DNA from: an uncultured Oscillospiraceae bacterium
GTDB taxonomy: Bacteria; Bacillota; Clostridia; Oscillospirales; Ruminococcaceae
Assembly: GCA_910588145.1 (NCBI GenBank)
Contig: CAJUPO010000001.1
Coordinates: 173,652-237,651, forward strand
Direction: 5' to 3'
Length of the DNA: 64,000 bases
This document shows positions 32,864 through 41,909 of the stretch, one piece after another (position 1 is the first letter of the stretch; every line of letters starts with the position of its first letter). Made by a program: the position numbers and the translations under genes. Below the pieces are notes generated by a model. It was not told the DNA's origin. It saw only the letters and a list, made by a program, of their open reading frames with translations, and searched no databases.

Positions 32864-35800
32864 TTATGGGTTTGATTTGTATGTTGCCCACTGATATTTT
32901 GCAGTGAGCGGTGTGGTTCCGTCAAAAGCGTTCAGCCAATCATCGACTCCTGTTCCTGGCCATACATTCATCATTATTTTGCCCTGAGTTGACGGTATAT
33001 TGTCATATGCCGTATAAACAGCCTTGCCGTCCACATACCATGTTATATGATCCGGCTGCCAGTCAAAACCATATTTATGAAATCCTTCTGAAGCGTCGAA
33101 TCCGAGATCATACATATATTCATGATTTCCTACACCGTTTGTATAGTAATTCAACTGTACTTTAGTTGTATCCTTACCAAGTATTTCAATATCAATTTCA
33201 TCCCAAGGATTATTATCAGATGGTCCGGTATAAGTAAAGAACGATGATACTACGCCGTTATTTTTTATAGCCTGCATAGAAGTTTCATAGTATCCGTATC
33301 CGTAGAATCCCTTGGTTCTGTATTCAGCTCCGGAATAATTGTATGTACCTGTTTTGTCCTCATCAATTGTAAGGTTTAGAACATTATCTTTTAATACTGC
33401 ATTGCTGCCATACCAGCCGCAGTCAAAGCAGCTTCCGTTTGTCCAGCCGTCGGAGGCTTCAAAGTATGAAGAAGCTCCTTTTCTGAAATCAGCAATCATG
33501 TCTGCTGACTGGTCGGGTTCAAGAGATTCAACTGGAGAATCTGGTTTTGAAGGTGAATCAGGAACTGATAATTGTGTTCTTTTTAGGATACAAAGATCCA
33601 TTGCATTAACAGAACCGTCATTGTTCATATCAGCATTGTTCCACTGTTCTGAATTTAGGTCAGCAAGTTTTACAAGATATTTTTCAAGTAATTTAATATC
33701 GGAAGTATCAACCTTACCGTCAGCATTAACGTCTCCCTTTAAAGAGGAAGAACCTGTACTATTATCTGTCAATGCCATCAAATAAATTAAAGGTGAATTC
33801 CAGTACGTTGTTATTTCATTTGTTGAGTAGCTTTCAGAATGGTCAATATAGCATTTAGCGTCAGGCATTCCTACAAGATAAGCCTTTGCTGCGCTGTCTT
33901 CCTTAGCGGAATTTACGCCGCCAACCAGCATACCCTTCATTGCGGTGCCTTTTGAAATGGATGGTCTGTGATGTGGATTTTCCGGTGAAACAGTGCCGAA
34001 GCCTGTTACAAAGCATACGCCGTTTGGATTTTTGCCAAGTAAGTAATTAAGATTTCCGGCAGCGGCTTTGAAGTAGTTTTCATCTCCTGAGAGTTCATAA
34101 GCAAGACCGAGTATTACGCCTGCATTTGCAACAGTCATATTGCTGCCCCAGTTGAATTTGGTAACTGCTACTTCAAAAGGACTTGAATTTGTTCGGTTCA
34201 AGAAAGTTTTTGCCTGTGTGAGAACAATATTTTTAGCATTTTTGTATATTGTAGAATTAGTGTCGATACCATCCATAGTCAAGAGTGCTATGCTTCCGTA
34301 ATCACCTACAGTAGACCAGTCCATGCCTGTTCTTACATACAAATTTTCAATTGCTGTCTGATATTTTGTGTTACCAGTTGCACGGTAAAGCTGTGCTGCC
34401 GCCCAGTAGCGTTCGTCAGTATCGTTAGTATCTCCGTAGTCACCGGTTGTTATATCAGTAGGATTCTTAAAGATAAGATTCGGATTTGCTTCAAGGAATG
34501 CCCAAGCTTTTTCAGCGGCTGCAAGACAAGTTTCTGCAAATTGTTTGTCGATATCGTAATAAAATTCATATGCCATTGCCATAGCGCCGCAGAAGTCTGC
34601 GGTAGCAGTAGTTGAAACCGGTGTAACTATAAGTTCTTCGGTTTCCTTTTCAGGCATTATGTAACCTGGGAAGCTTTCGCAGGTAACCTTATGATAAACT
34701 CCTCCGGTAGAGGACTGCATTTTAAGCAGCCATTCAAGATCAAATCTTACTTCATCAAGAACATCAGGAATGCCGTTTCCGCTTTCAGGAATACCAATGT
34801 TGTCGCTGAACAGCGATGGATTTGCATCATAGGCATTGAGAACATCGGCAATTGTTTTTGCAGCCGGAACAACATATCTGCCGTAGTCGCCGGCGTCATG
34901 CCAACCGCCGCTGACATCTATAAATTCATTTGTACCGTAGATTCTTGCTTTAGTGGAATGACAAGCAGGATGACTGAATGTATTGTCCTTAACTTCTGTT
35001 CCGCATCTCTGGAGATAGAGCATACGGACTGTTTCGTCCATCAGATTGCTGTAAACGTCATCGCCGATAGTAAATTCATATGAGTCGTCAAGATTTCCGC
35101 AGGTAATATAGTATGTGCCTGGTTCTGTAACGCTTGAGAAGTCGCCGAGCCAGTTTACTTCACCAGCGCTGGTATTATTCTTTTCGCCGTAAAGCGGTCC
35201 TGTAAGGACAGTTTTTCCGGTTTTGGAGTTTATAACAGAAAATTCCTTTTCATTGGTTATGCCTCTGAATACAGCGATTTTTTCTCTGTCCGGCTTATAG
35301 CCTACCTGATTAATAACGATAGGCGGTTCATATGTTCTTATTGAGGAATAGTCAACATTGCTGTCGTCTACAAGTTCAAGAACAACATTGTCAAGATAAA
35401 TAGTATGCGGACCGAGTTCATCGCCCTCATTACCGCAGTTGAAAACAAATTTGGACATTATATCCGTATCAGCCTTCATGGTAAATTCATAATCGACCTT
35501 CTGAGTCTGGTTTGTAAGATTTAGGGTTTTATGAGTATATGATTGATATGTACCGCCGTTTTGCTGGATCATAGCTTCAACTTTTCTGTTTACAGTTGAA
35601 GAAATTTCATATGAAATGTGATACACGCCATTTTTGTACAAAGGAACTATATCATAGTACATCTGTACTGAATAAGAAAGCTTGCCGATTGATGAGATGT
35701 TGAGTGCAAGGCGTCCATTGTCAGTAGACAGAGCTGCACTGCCTCCGCTTTCTTTATAAATGCCCCAGTCCTTTGTTCCAGTGTCAAATGTCGAGTTGCT

Positions 35801-35908
35801 GATTATGTTTGTGTACTCTGCAAAGCTTACATTTGAAGCAGGTACAGCAATTAAAGCAGAAGCCATAACTGTTGATACTGCAAATGCAGCAAATTTTTTT
35901 AGCTTCAT
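32864..35908 (-). CDS. modular GH9 cellulase - dockerin - GH16 beta-glucanase
   Basis: The protein has 1014 residues. Domains in order: signal peptide (1-30); CBM4-like beta-sandwich (~32-180, ISNSTFDTGTKDWGIY); CelD-N Ig-like domain (~198-282, PPIVINQVGYKPDREK); GH9 catalytic domain (~285-712); type I dockerin (~721-780); Pro/Ser linker; GH16 (~800-1014). In GH9 the catalytic Asp pair is in DVSGGWHDAGDYGRY and the acid Glu in SYSTNEITTYWNSP. The dockerin has GDVNADGKVDTSDIKLLEKY and NADMNNDGSVNAMDLCILKR. The GH16 active site is the DEIDIEILG strand, as in lichenases. The enzyme should cut beta-1,4 and mixed-linkage glucans while docked to a cellulosome. An internal dockerin between two catalytic units is unusual. 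AGGAGG fixes the start. Confidence 0.95.
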   Translation of the reverse strand: MKLKKFAAFAVSTVMASALIAVPASNVSFAEYTNIISNSTFDTGTKDWGIYKESGGSAALSTDNGRLALNISSIGKLSYSVQMYYDIVPLYKNGVYHISYEISSTVNRKVEAMIQQNGGTYQSYTHKTLNLTNQTQKVDYEFTMKADTDIMSKFVFNCGNEGDELGPHTIYLDNVVLELVDDSNVDYSSIRTYEPPIVINQVGYKPDREKIAVFRGITNEKEFSVINSKTGKTVLTGPLYGEKNNTSAGEVNWLGDFSSVTEPGTYYITCGNLDDSYEFTIGDDVYSNLMDETVRMLYLQRCGTEVKDNTFSHPACHSTKARIYGTNEFIDVSGGWHDAGDYGRYVVPAAKTIADVLNAYDANPSLFSDNIGIPESGNGIPDVLDEVRFDLEWLLKMQSSTGGVYHKVTCESFPGYIMPEKETEELIVTPVSTTATADFCGAMAMAYEFYYDIDKQFAETCLAAAEKAWAFLEANPNLIFKNPTDITTGDYGDTNDTDERYWAAAQLYRATGNTKYQTAIENLYVRTGMDWSTVGDYGSIALLTMDGIDTNSTIYKNAKNIVLTQAKTFLNRTNSSPFEVAVTKFNWGSNMTVANAGVILGLAYELSGDENYFKAAAGNLNYLLGKNPNGVCFVTGFGTVSPENPHHRPSISKGTAMKGMLVGGVNSAKEDSAAKAYLVGMPDAKCYIDHSESYSTNEITTYWNSPLIYLMALTDNSTGSSSLKGDVNADGKVDTSDIKLLEKYLVKLADLNSEQWNNADMNNDGSVNAMDLCILKRTQLSVPDSPSKPDSPVESLEPDQSADMIADFRKGASSYFEASDGWTNGSCFDCGWYGSNAVLKDNVLNLTIDEDKTGTYNYSGAEYRTKGFYGYGYYETSMQAIKNNGVVSSFFTYTGPSDNNPWDEIDIEILGKDTTKVQLNYYTNGVGNHEYMYDLGFDASEGFHKYGFDWQPDHITWYVDGKAVYTAYDNIPSTQGKIMMNVWPGTGVDDWLNAFDGTTPLTAKYQWATYKSNP

Positions 35909-36012
35909 ATTAAAACCTCCTGTTTATTTAGATATTTTCGTAAATTTATATCAATATTTTACTTCTATTTGTAGTGAAAGTATACATGGATTTTGATAAA
36001 AAAGGTAAAATA

Positions 36013-36044
36013 TTGACCTGCATTGATAATTTAATGCAGGTCAA
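36013..36044 (-). terminator. intrinsic terminator of the second AraC gene
   Basis: Perfect 12-bp stem TTGACCTGCATT/AATGCAGGTCAA with an 8-nt loop (36025-36032). On the minus strand it is followed by T-rich sequence. Confidence 0.8.
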
Positions 36045-36066
36045 AATTTATAACTGTTCTGAATGG

Positions 36067-36858
36067 TTAATTCTGGGATTTATTTCTAAACTGTACAGGC
36101 GTTTTACCAGTAATTCGTTTGAACTGCCGGATAAAATAAGATGTGCTGCTGTATCCGCAGATATGTGATATTTCATCAATAGAGAGCTTGGAAAGCTTAA
36201 GGAGATTTGAAGCATACTGGATTCTGCTTCGTATAACATCTTGTGAAATGCTTGTACCGAATGTATCATTATAAACGTGCTGAAATCGTGAACGGCTGAG
36301 TCCGAGCTCTGTTGCCAAACTGTCGATATTCCATTCCTTTGGCGGATTACGGTAAATATTTTCACGTATCCAAATTAAATGCTTGATGTATGAAGATTCT
36401 GAAAGTGCCGATTCCGGTCTTCCTGTTTCTATATGTTCACTAAGCTTATACAGAAGAATCCGGACATAGTGATTTACAACCTCCATACGGTGCAGGCGAT
36501 CCGAGTGATATTCATAGCTTATAGAACGAAGGAGCATTGAAACGGATGATATATCTCCTATGTCTGTTAACCTATTTATTGGAATTTTTAGTTGATTTAT
36601 AAGTTGTATGTCGTCCTTATCTGCGTCAAATAGCATCCAGTCATTTATATATTCTACATTGTCCGCTTTATGATATATCGGGCACTGTGGAGTATAAATT
36701 ATAAATGAATTGCCTTTTGTATGAATTTCTTTTCTGTCAATAATGAATACGGCAGGAGTCTTTACGATCAGAAGGAGCCAGTTGTCTGTTCCGCCAGGTC
36801 TGTCATTAACAAATGAAGCATCATGCTTGTGATGATACCCGATATCAATCATTTTCAT
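36067..36858 (-). CDS. AraC-family regulator with cupin sensor domain
   Basis: The protein has 263 residues. The N-terminal ~150 residues look like an AraC-type cupin (IGYHHKHDASFVNDRPGG; KGNSFIIYTPQCPIYHKA), expected to sense a sugar. The C-terminal ~100 residues are the paired helix-turn-helix: WNIDSLATELGLSRSRFQHVYN, then LSIDEISHICGYSSTSYFIRQFKRITGKTP. The ATG follows AAGGGG. It is divergent from the GH10-GH43 xylanase gene, with 190 bp between the starts, the classical layout for a local activator of a polysaccharide gene. The inducer is unknown; a xylo-oligosaccharide is a reasonable guess. Confidence 0.92.
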   Translation of the reverse strand: MKMIDIGYHHKHDASFVNDRPGGTDNWLLLIVKTPAVFIIDRKEIHTKGNSFIIYTPQCPIYHKADNVEYINDWMLFDADKDDIQLINQLKIPINRLTDIGDISSVSMLLRSISYEYHSDRLHRMEVVNHYVRILLYKLSEHIETGRPESALSESSYIKHLIWIRENIYRNPPKEWNIDSLATELGLSRSRFQHVYNDTFGTSISQDVIRSRIQYASNLLKLSKLSIDEISHICGYSSTSYFIRQFKRITGKTPVQFRNKSQN

Positions 36859-36971
36859 ACATGCACACCCCTTTTGAGTTTAGTTTAGCATATTACAATA
36901 TAAATTTCAAGTATTTTATTATTTTTTGGATATTTAGCACAAAAATGATATGAAAACAGCATATTATTGTA

Positions 36972-37000
36972 TTGACAAATAATTAATAAGGAAGTAGAAT
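36972..37000 (+). promoter_or_regulatory. promoter of the xylanase gene
   Basis: TTGACA (36972-36977), 17-bp spacer, TAGAAT (36995-37000), 48 bp before the start codon. Confidence 0.75.
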
Positions 37001-37048
37001 TATTATAGCAGTTTTTACAAATTTTAATTCTTAGGGGAGTGATATCAT

Positions 37049-40000
37049 ATGAATTTCAAAAAAATTACAGCTGGTTTAATAGCCGGAATATGCTGTACTT
37101 GTTCATTTTCGCTTTCTGAACTAACGCTTAATATGGCGTCAGCAACGGAAAATGTGGTTATGAATGATTTTGAAGTCAATTATGACGGATGGTATGGCAA
37201 TGCGGATACAGTTAAGCTTGATGCGGAAATTAATTACGGCTTTGACGGTTCAAGGGGTATGCTTGTTTCCGGCCGTTTAAATTCAACGGACGGCGCAAGC
37301 TCGTCAAAAGGTTTTTATCTTTACGGAGGAATCAATTATACATACAGCGTACAGGTTTACAGTGACACAGATGAAAAATTCAATCTTTCTCTGCTTTGCA
37401 TAGATTCTGAAACAGGAGAGGAAAAATATGTTGAACTTGCAGAAAAGAATGTTAAGGCAGGAACCTGGACTGAACTTGAAGCAAATTATACTGCTCCTGC
37501 TAACAGCTATGAATTTAGAATAGATATTACAACAGACAGTACTAATGATTTCATGTTTGATAACGTTAAAGTAACAAAAAAGAAGAATGTCAAAATGAAC
37601 TCAGTTAGTGCCGCTTCTGCTGATAAAGGTCTTAAAGACGAATTTGCAGGATATTTTAAGGTTGGCAATATTCTTAATAATTCAACTGTTAAAAATTCCG
37701 CCATTACTGCAACGCTTCTCAAGGATTGCAACAGTATAGAATGTGAAAATGAAATGAAGCCGGATGCAACTCTTGTTCAGTCCCAGTGCAGCGGTACAAA
37801 TATAGGAGTATCACTTAATAATGCCGCAAGTATTATGGATTTCTGCGTACAGAACGGTATCGGCATGAGAGGACATACTCTTGTATGGCACAGCCAAACT
37901 CCGGTTTGGTTCTTTAAGGAGAATTTTAATGCAGGCGGCGCATGGGTCTCTGAATCAGTTATGGACGCACGTATGGAAAGCTATATAAAAAATATGTTTG
38001 CCGCAATTAAACAGCAGTATCCGTCGCTTGATTTGTATGCATATGATGTTGCAAACGAGTGTATCAGCGATGACTCAAACAGAACAGCTAATTTCGGCGG
38101 TTCAAGAGAACCGGGAGAAAATACAGGTAACGGTCATTCGCCTTGGGTTCAGGTTTACGGAGATAATGATTTTGTAGAAAAGGCTTTTAGATTTGCAAGA
38201 AAATATGCGCCTTCAGGTTGTGAGTTATATTACAACGATTACAATGAATACTGGGATCACAAAAGGGATTCAATTTACAGTATGTGCAAATCACTCTACG
38301 AAAAAGGACTTCTTGACGGTATTGGAATGCAGTCCCATATAAATGCCGATTATGAAGGCTTTTCCGGCGTAACAGCTTATACTGCAGCTATGAAAAAGTA
38401 TCTTTCAATAGGTTGTGATGTTCAAATTACTGAACTTGATATAAGCATTGAAAACGGCAAGTTTACTGCCCAGCAGCAGGCAGATAAGTATAAGGCGATC
38501 TTCCAGGCGGCAATGGACTGGAACAGTAATCCTGCTTCAAACGGCAGAGTAACAGCAGTATGCATTTGGGGTCCTAATGATGCAAATACATGGATTAAGA
38601 CGGAAAATGCTCCGCTTCTGTACGATACTAATAATCAGCCTAAGCTTGCTTATACAACACTTACATCTATGATTCCTGAATCAGAGTGGGGAAGCGGTGG
38701 AGGAAATACAAAGCCAAATGAATACGGCTGGTACTTCCACAGCACCTTTGAGGGAAGTACAGATGACTGGAAACCAAGAGGAGGTACAGAACTTCTCACA
38801 AGCGGAAGAACTGCTTATGTGGGAGATGAATCACTTCTTGTGTCAGGACGTACCGAACCTTGGAACGGAGCATATATAGCTCTTAACAGTGCAGCTTTTG
38901 TACCCGGTAATTCATATAGCTTCAGCGTTCATGCGGCATATTTTGACGGCGGAAGAACAGAACCGTTTTATTTGAAGCTTCAGTATAAGGACGCAGACGG
39001 AGAAACTCACTATGATACCGTGGCAGAAGCATCTGCTATCCAGGGCGAATGGGTTCAGCTTGCTAATAAGAGTTTTAAGATTCCTGAAAATGCATCAGAA
39101 ATGCAGCTTTATGTTGAAACAGCAAAGAGCGTTTATAATTTCTATATAGACGAGGCAATTGGCGCAGTTGACGGAACAACTATTATCGGCGAGGGTTCTC
39201 AGAAAATTGTTCTCGGCGACGTGAATATGGACGGTGTTATCAATGCCTTTGATCTTTGCCTTGCAAAGCGTGGAATTATGAATGGATTTTCAGGCAGTGC
39301 GGCTGAAATCAGTGCAGATGTTGACCAGAGCGGAAAAGCTGACGCTGAGGATGCAGCATATCTTGCGGAATTTCTGACAAAAAAAATTACTGAATTTCCG
39401 GTTGCTGAGCGTGTAGTAGACAGAGAAAAAATGGACGCACTTTTTTCCGGAATAAACTTGGCGTCAAGCTATAAAAAAGAAGGAGAAAATAATCCGCTGT
39501 TTACCCAGCGTTTCGGCGCAGACCCGGGGGTAATGGAATATAACGGAAGAGTGTATGTATATACTACAAACGATGTTATCGAATATGACAGTAACGGCAA
39601 TGTTGCTGAAAATACATACGCATTAATCAATAAAATTAACTGTATTTCTTCTGACGATATGGTTAACTGGACAGATCACGGAGCAATTGAAGTAGCAGGA
39701 GAAAACGGAGCTGCAAAATGGGCTAATTGTTCATGGGCTCCATGTGCAGCACACAAGACTATTAATGGAAAAGAAAAGTTTTTCCTATATTTCTGCAACG
39801 GAGGAAACGGAGTAAGCGTTCTTACAGCAGACAGTCCAATAGGTCCATGGACCGATCCCCTTGGAAAAGCTTTAATAACCAGAGCTACACCCAACTGTTC
39901 AGATGTTGTGTGGCTGTTTGATCCGGCAGTATTTGTAGATGATGACGGAACTGGTTATCTATGCTTCGGCGGAGGCGTTCCGGAAGGGCAGGAGGCACAT

Positions 40001-40825
40001 CCGAAGACTTCAAGAATTGTTAAACTCGGAAGTGATATGATCAGTCTTGACGGTGTTCCTCAGACGATTGACGCACCGTATATCTTTGAGGATTCCGGAA
40101 TTAATAAAATAGGTGATAAATATTACTATACCTATTGTTCAAACTGGAATACAAGCGGCAACAGCTACGGACTTACCAGCGGGGCTATTGAATATATGGT
40201 AAGTGACAATCCTATGGGACCATATACATACGGCGGAGAGCTGTTCAGAAATCAGGGCGTTTTCTTTGGACATTATGGCAATAACCATCATTCAATAGTG
40301 GAGCACAATAATCAGCTTTATCTTGTATATCATTCACGTCCTGTTGAAGCGGCTATGGGGATAAGCGGAAATTACAGAAGTCCTCAAATTGATAAAATTA
40401 CTGTTAACGGAACAAAGCTTGAAAGCGTTACCGGTACAATGAAGGGAATTTCTCAGCTTAAAAAGATTGATCCTTATAATAAGGTGCAGGCTGAAACTAT
40501 ATCTGATCAGGCCGGAATAAATGTTCGTGGATTAGGCGATACAATTGTAACTGATATTGAAAGCGGTGACTGGATTAAAATATCCGGAGTTGATTTTTCA
40601 AAGGGTACGTCTTCACTTACTATAAAAGCAGCGTCTAAAAACGGAGGAGCTGTAAAGATATGTACAGGGAACGCTTCTGCAAAGGCGTCCGGATATGTTG
40701 AAATTCCGTCAACAAGCGGTACATTTACTGAAATAACTGTTCCGGTTGATAATATCAGCGGTACTCAGGATCTTTATTTTATATTCAGCGGAAATGTTGA
40801 ATTGGATTACTGGTATTTTTCTTAA
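37049..40825 (+). CDS. multidomain xylanase: CBM22-GH10-CBM22-dockerin-GH43-CBM6
   Basis: The protein has 1258 residues. After a signal peptide come a CBM22-like sandwich (~40-178) and GH10 (~185-545). The GH10 acid/base Glu is in DVANECISDD (Glu337) and the nucleophile in ITELDIS (Glu462); HTLVWHSQTPVWFF is diagnostic. A second CBM22 (~555-715) and a type I dockerin (~722-785; GDVNMDGVINAFDLCLAKR) follow. GH43 (~800-1130) shows RFGADPGVMEYNGRVYVY, WAPCAAHK and a late FGHYGNNHHSI. A CBM6-like domain ends the protein (~1135-1258). It is an extracellular enzyme that cuts xylan and removes arabinosyl or xylosyl groups, docked to a cellulosome. GGGGAG fixes the start. The cupin AraC gene is divergent. 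Confidence 0.94.
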   Translation: MNFKKITAGLIAGICCTCSFSLSELTLNMASATENVVMNDFEVNYDGWYGNADTVKLDAEINYGFDGSRGMLVSGRLNSTDGASSSKGFYLYGGINYTYSVQVYSDTDEKFNLSLLCIDSETGEEKYVELAEKNVKAGTWTELEANYTAPANSYEFRIDITTDSTNDFMFDNVKVTKKKNVKMNSVSAASADKGLKDEFAGYFKVGNILNNSTVKNSAITATLLKDCNSIECENEMKPDATLVQSQCSGTNIGVSLNNAASIMDFCVQNGIGMRGHTLVWHSQTPVWFFKENFNAGGAWVSESVMDARMESYIKNMFAAIKQQYPSLDLYAYDVANECISDDSNRTANFGGSREPGENTGNGHSPWVQVYGDNDFVEKAFRFARKYAPSGCELYYNDYNEYWDHKRDSIYSMCKSLYEKGLLDGIGMQSHINADYEGFSGVTAYTAAMKKYLSIGCDVQITELDISIENGKFTAQQQADKYKAIFQAAMDWNSNPASNGRVTAVCIWGPNDANTWIKTENAPLLYDTNNQPKLAYTTLTSMIPESEWGSGGGNTKPNEYGWYFHSTFEGSTDDWKPRGGTELLTSGRTAYVGDESLLVSGRTEPWNGAYIALNSAAFVPGNSYSFSVHAAYFDGGRTEPFYLKLQYKDADGETHYDTVAEASAIQGEWVQLANKSFKIPENASEMQLYVETAKSVYNFYIDEAIGAVDGTTIIGEGSQKIVLGDVNMDGVINAFDLCLAKRGIMNGFSGSAAEISADVDQSGKADAEDAAYLAEFLTKKITEFPVAERVVDREKMDALFSGINLASSYKKEGENNPLFTQRFGADPGVMEYNGRVYVYTTNDVIEYDSNGNVAENTYALINKINCISSDDMVNWTDHGAIEVAGENGAAKWANCSWAPCAAHKTINGKEKFFLYFCNGGNGVSVLTADSPIGPWTDPLGKALITRATPNCSDVVWLFDPAVFVDDDGTGYLCFGGGVPEGQEAHPKTSRIVKLGSDMISLDGVPQTIDAPYIFEDSGINKIGDKYYYTYCSNWNTSGNSYGLTSGAIEYMVSDNPMGPYTYGGELFRNQGVFFGHYGNNHHSIVEHNNQLYLVYHSRPVEAAMGISGNYRSPQIDKITVNGTKLESVTGTMKGISQLKKIDPYNKVQAETISDQAGINVRGLGDTIVTDIESGDWIKISGVDFSKGTSSLTIKAASKNGGAVKICTGNASAKASGYVEIPSTSGTFTEITVPVDNISGTQDLYFIFSGNVELDYWYFS

Positions 40826-40845
40826 GTTAAGATTTAAATTATAAA

Positions 40846-40878
40846 TAAAATAGCCTGAGGTAATCTCAGGCTATTTTT
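40846..40878 (+). terminator. intrinsic terminator
   Basis: Stem AAATAGCCTGAG/CTCAGGCTATTT with a 5-nt loop and T run. It also faces the convergent glycosyltransferase gene. Confidence 0.88.
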
Positions 40879-40892
40879 TAATATATTATTTG

Positions 40893-41852
40893 TTATTTAT
40901 TTTCAGATTCATCTGAAAGGTATTTTTCAACTATAAATTTAGGACGTTTTTTAGTTTCAAGATAAACCTTGCCGATATATTCGCCTATAATTCCAATTGC
41001 AAGAAGCTGAAGACCGCCTAAGGACCAGATTGATAAAATCATTGAAGTCCAGCCTGTTTCTGTTTCTCCCATAAAGTGGCGTACAAGGGAATACACAAGC
41101 ATTATAATACTTATTATGAAAATGAGTCCCCCCAGCATGGAAATAAATTTAATTGGTTTTGTGGAAAGTGATGTTATGCCTTCCCATGCAAAAGCCAGCA
41201 TTTTTTTCAGCGGATATTTTGATTCACCGGCAAATCGTTCTTTGCGTTCGTAGTAAACCTTATCGCTTTTGTATCCAATCATGGGTACTACTCCGCGAAG
41301 AAATAGATTAACCTCTTCGAAGCTTTGCAGTCCCTCAAGAGCTTTTCTGCTCATTAAACGGTAGTCGGCGTGATTGTATACAATTTCCGCACCCATTGAA
41401 TTAATAAGCTTATAAAAACCTTCTGCGGTAATTTTTTTAAAAACAGTATCTTTTTTTCTTGCGCTGCGAACTCCGTAAACAATATCGCAGCCTTCGTGAT
41501 ACTTATCAACCATTTCATCAATTGCGTTAATGTCGTCCTGAAGATCGGCGTCGAGGGAAATGGTAATGTCGCAATGATCCATAACAGTCATAAGTCCGGC
41601 AAGAAGTGCATTCTGATGTCCTTTATTACGTGTAAGTTTTATTCCCTGAAAAATCTTATTTTGCAGGTGCAGGTGAGAGATCATTTCCCAGGTTTTATCC
41701 TTTGATCCGTCATCAACAAATACAATTCTGCTTTCTGGAGAGATTTTTTCATTTAAAATAAGATGATTAAGTTTTTCCTTTAGTTGTCTTGATGTTTCAG
41801 GAAGAACTTTTTCTTCATTGTAACAAGGGATTACGAGATACAAGACGTCCAT
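40893..41852 (-). CDS. family 2 glycosyltransferase with two membrane helices (GtrB/DPM-like)
   Basis: The protein has 319 residues. The GT-A fold starts YLVIPCYNEEKVLPETS, has the DDGSKDKTW nucleotide motif, the metal-binding D-x-D in SLDADLQDD, and a late acceptor region (NHADYRLMSRKALEGL). Two hydrophobic helices near the C-terminus (FISMLGGLIFIISIIMLVYS; GLQLLAIGIIGEYIGKVYLE) anchor it. Such enzymes transfer a sugar from UDP-sugar to polyprenyl phosphate for later use in cell-wall or glycan decoration. The precise sugar is unknown. GGAGG fixes the start; single-gene unit. Confidence 0.92.
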   Translation of the reverse strand: MDVLYLVIPCYNEEKVLPETSRQLKEKLNHLILNEKISPESRIVFVDDGSKDKTWEMISHLHLQNKIFQGIKLTRNKGHQNALLAGLMTVMDHCDITISLDADLQDDINAIDEMVDKYHEGCDIVYGVRSARKKDTVFKKITAEGFYKLINSMGAEIVYNHADYRLMSRKALEGLQSFEEVNLFLRGVVPMIGYKSDKVYYERKERFAGESKYPLKKMLAFAWEGITSLSTKPIKFISMLGGLIFIISIIMLVYSLVRHFMGETETGWTSMILSIWSLGGLQLLAIGIIGEYIGKVYLETKKRPKFIVEKYLSDESENK

Positions 41853-41909
41853 TATATTTTCCTCCGTAATTTATGCAGTAAAAGATTAAAGGGTAATAAA
41901 AATACTTTA

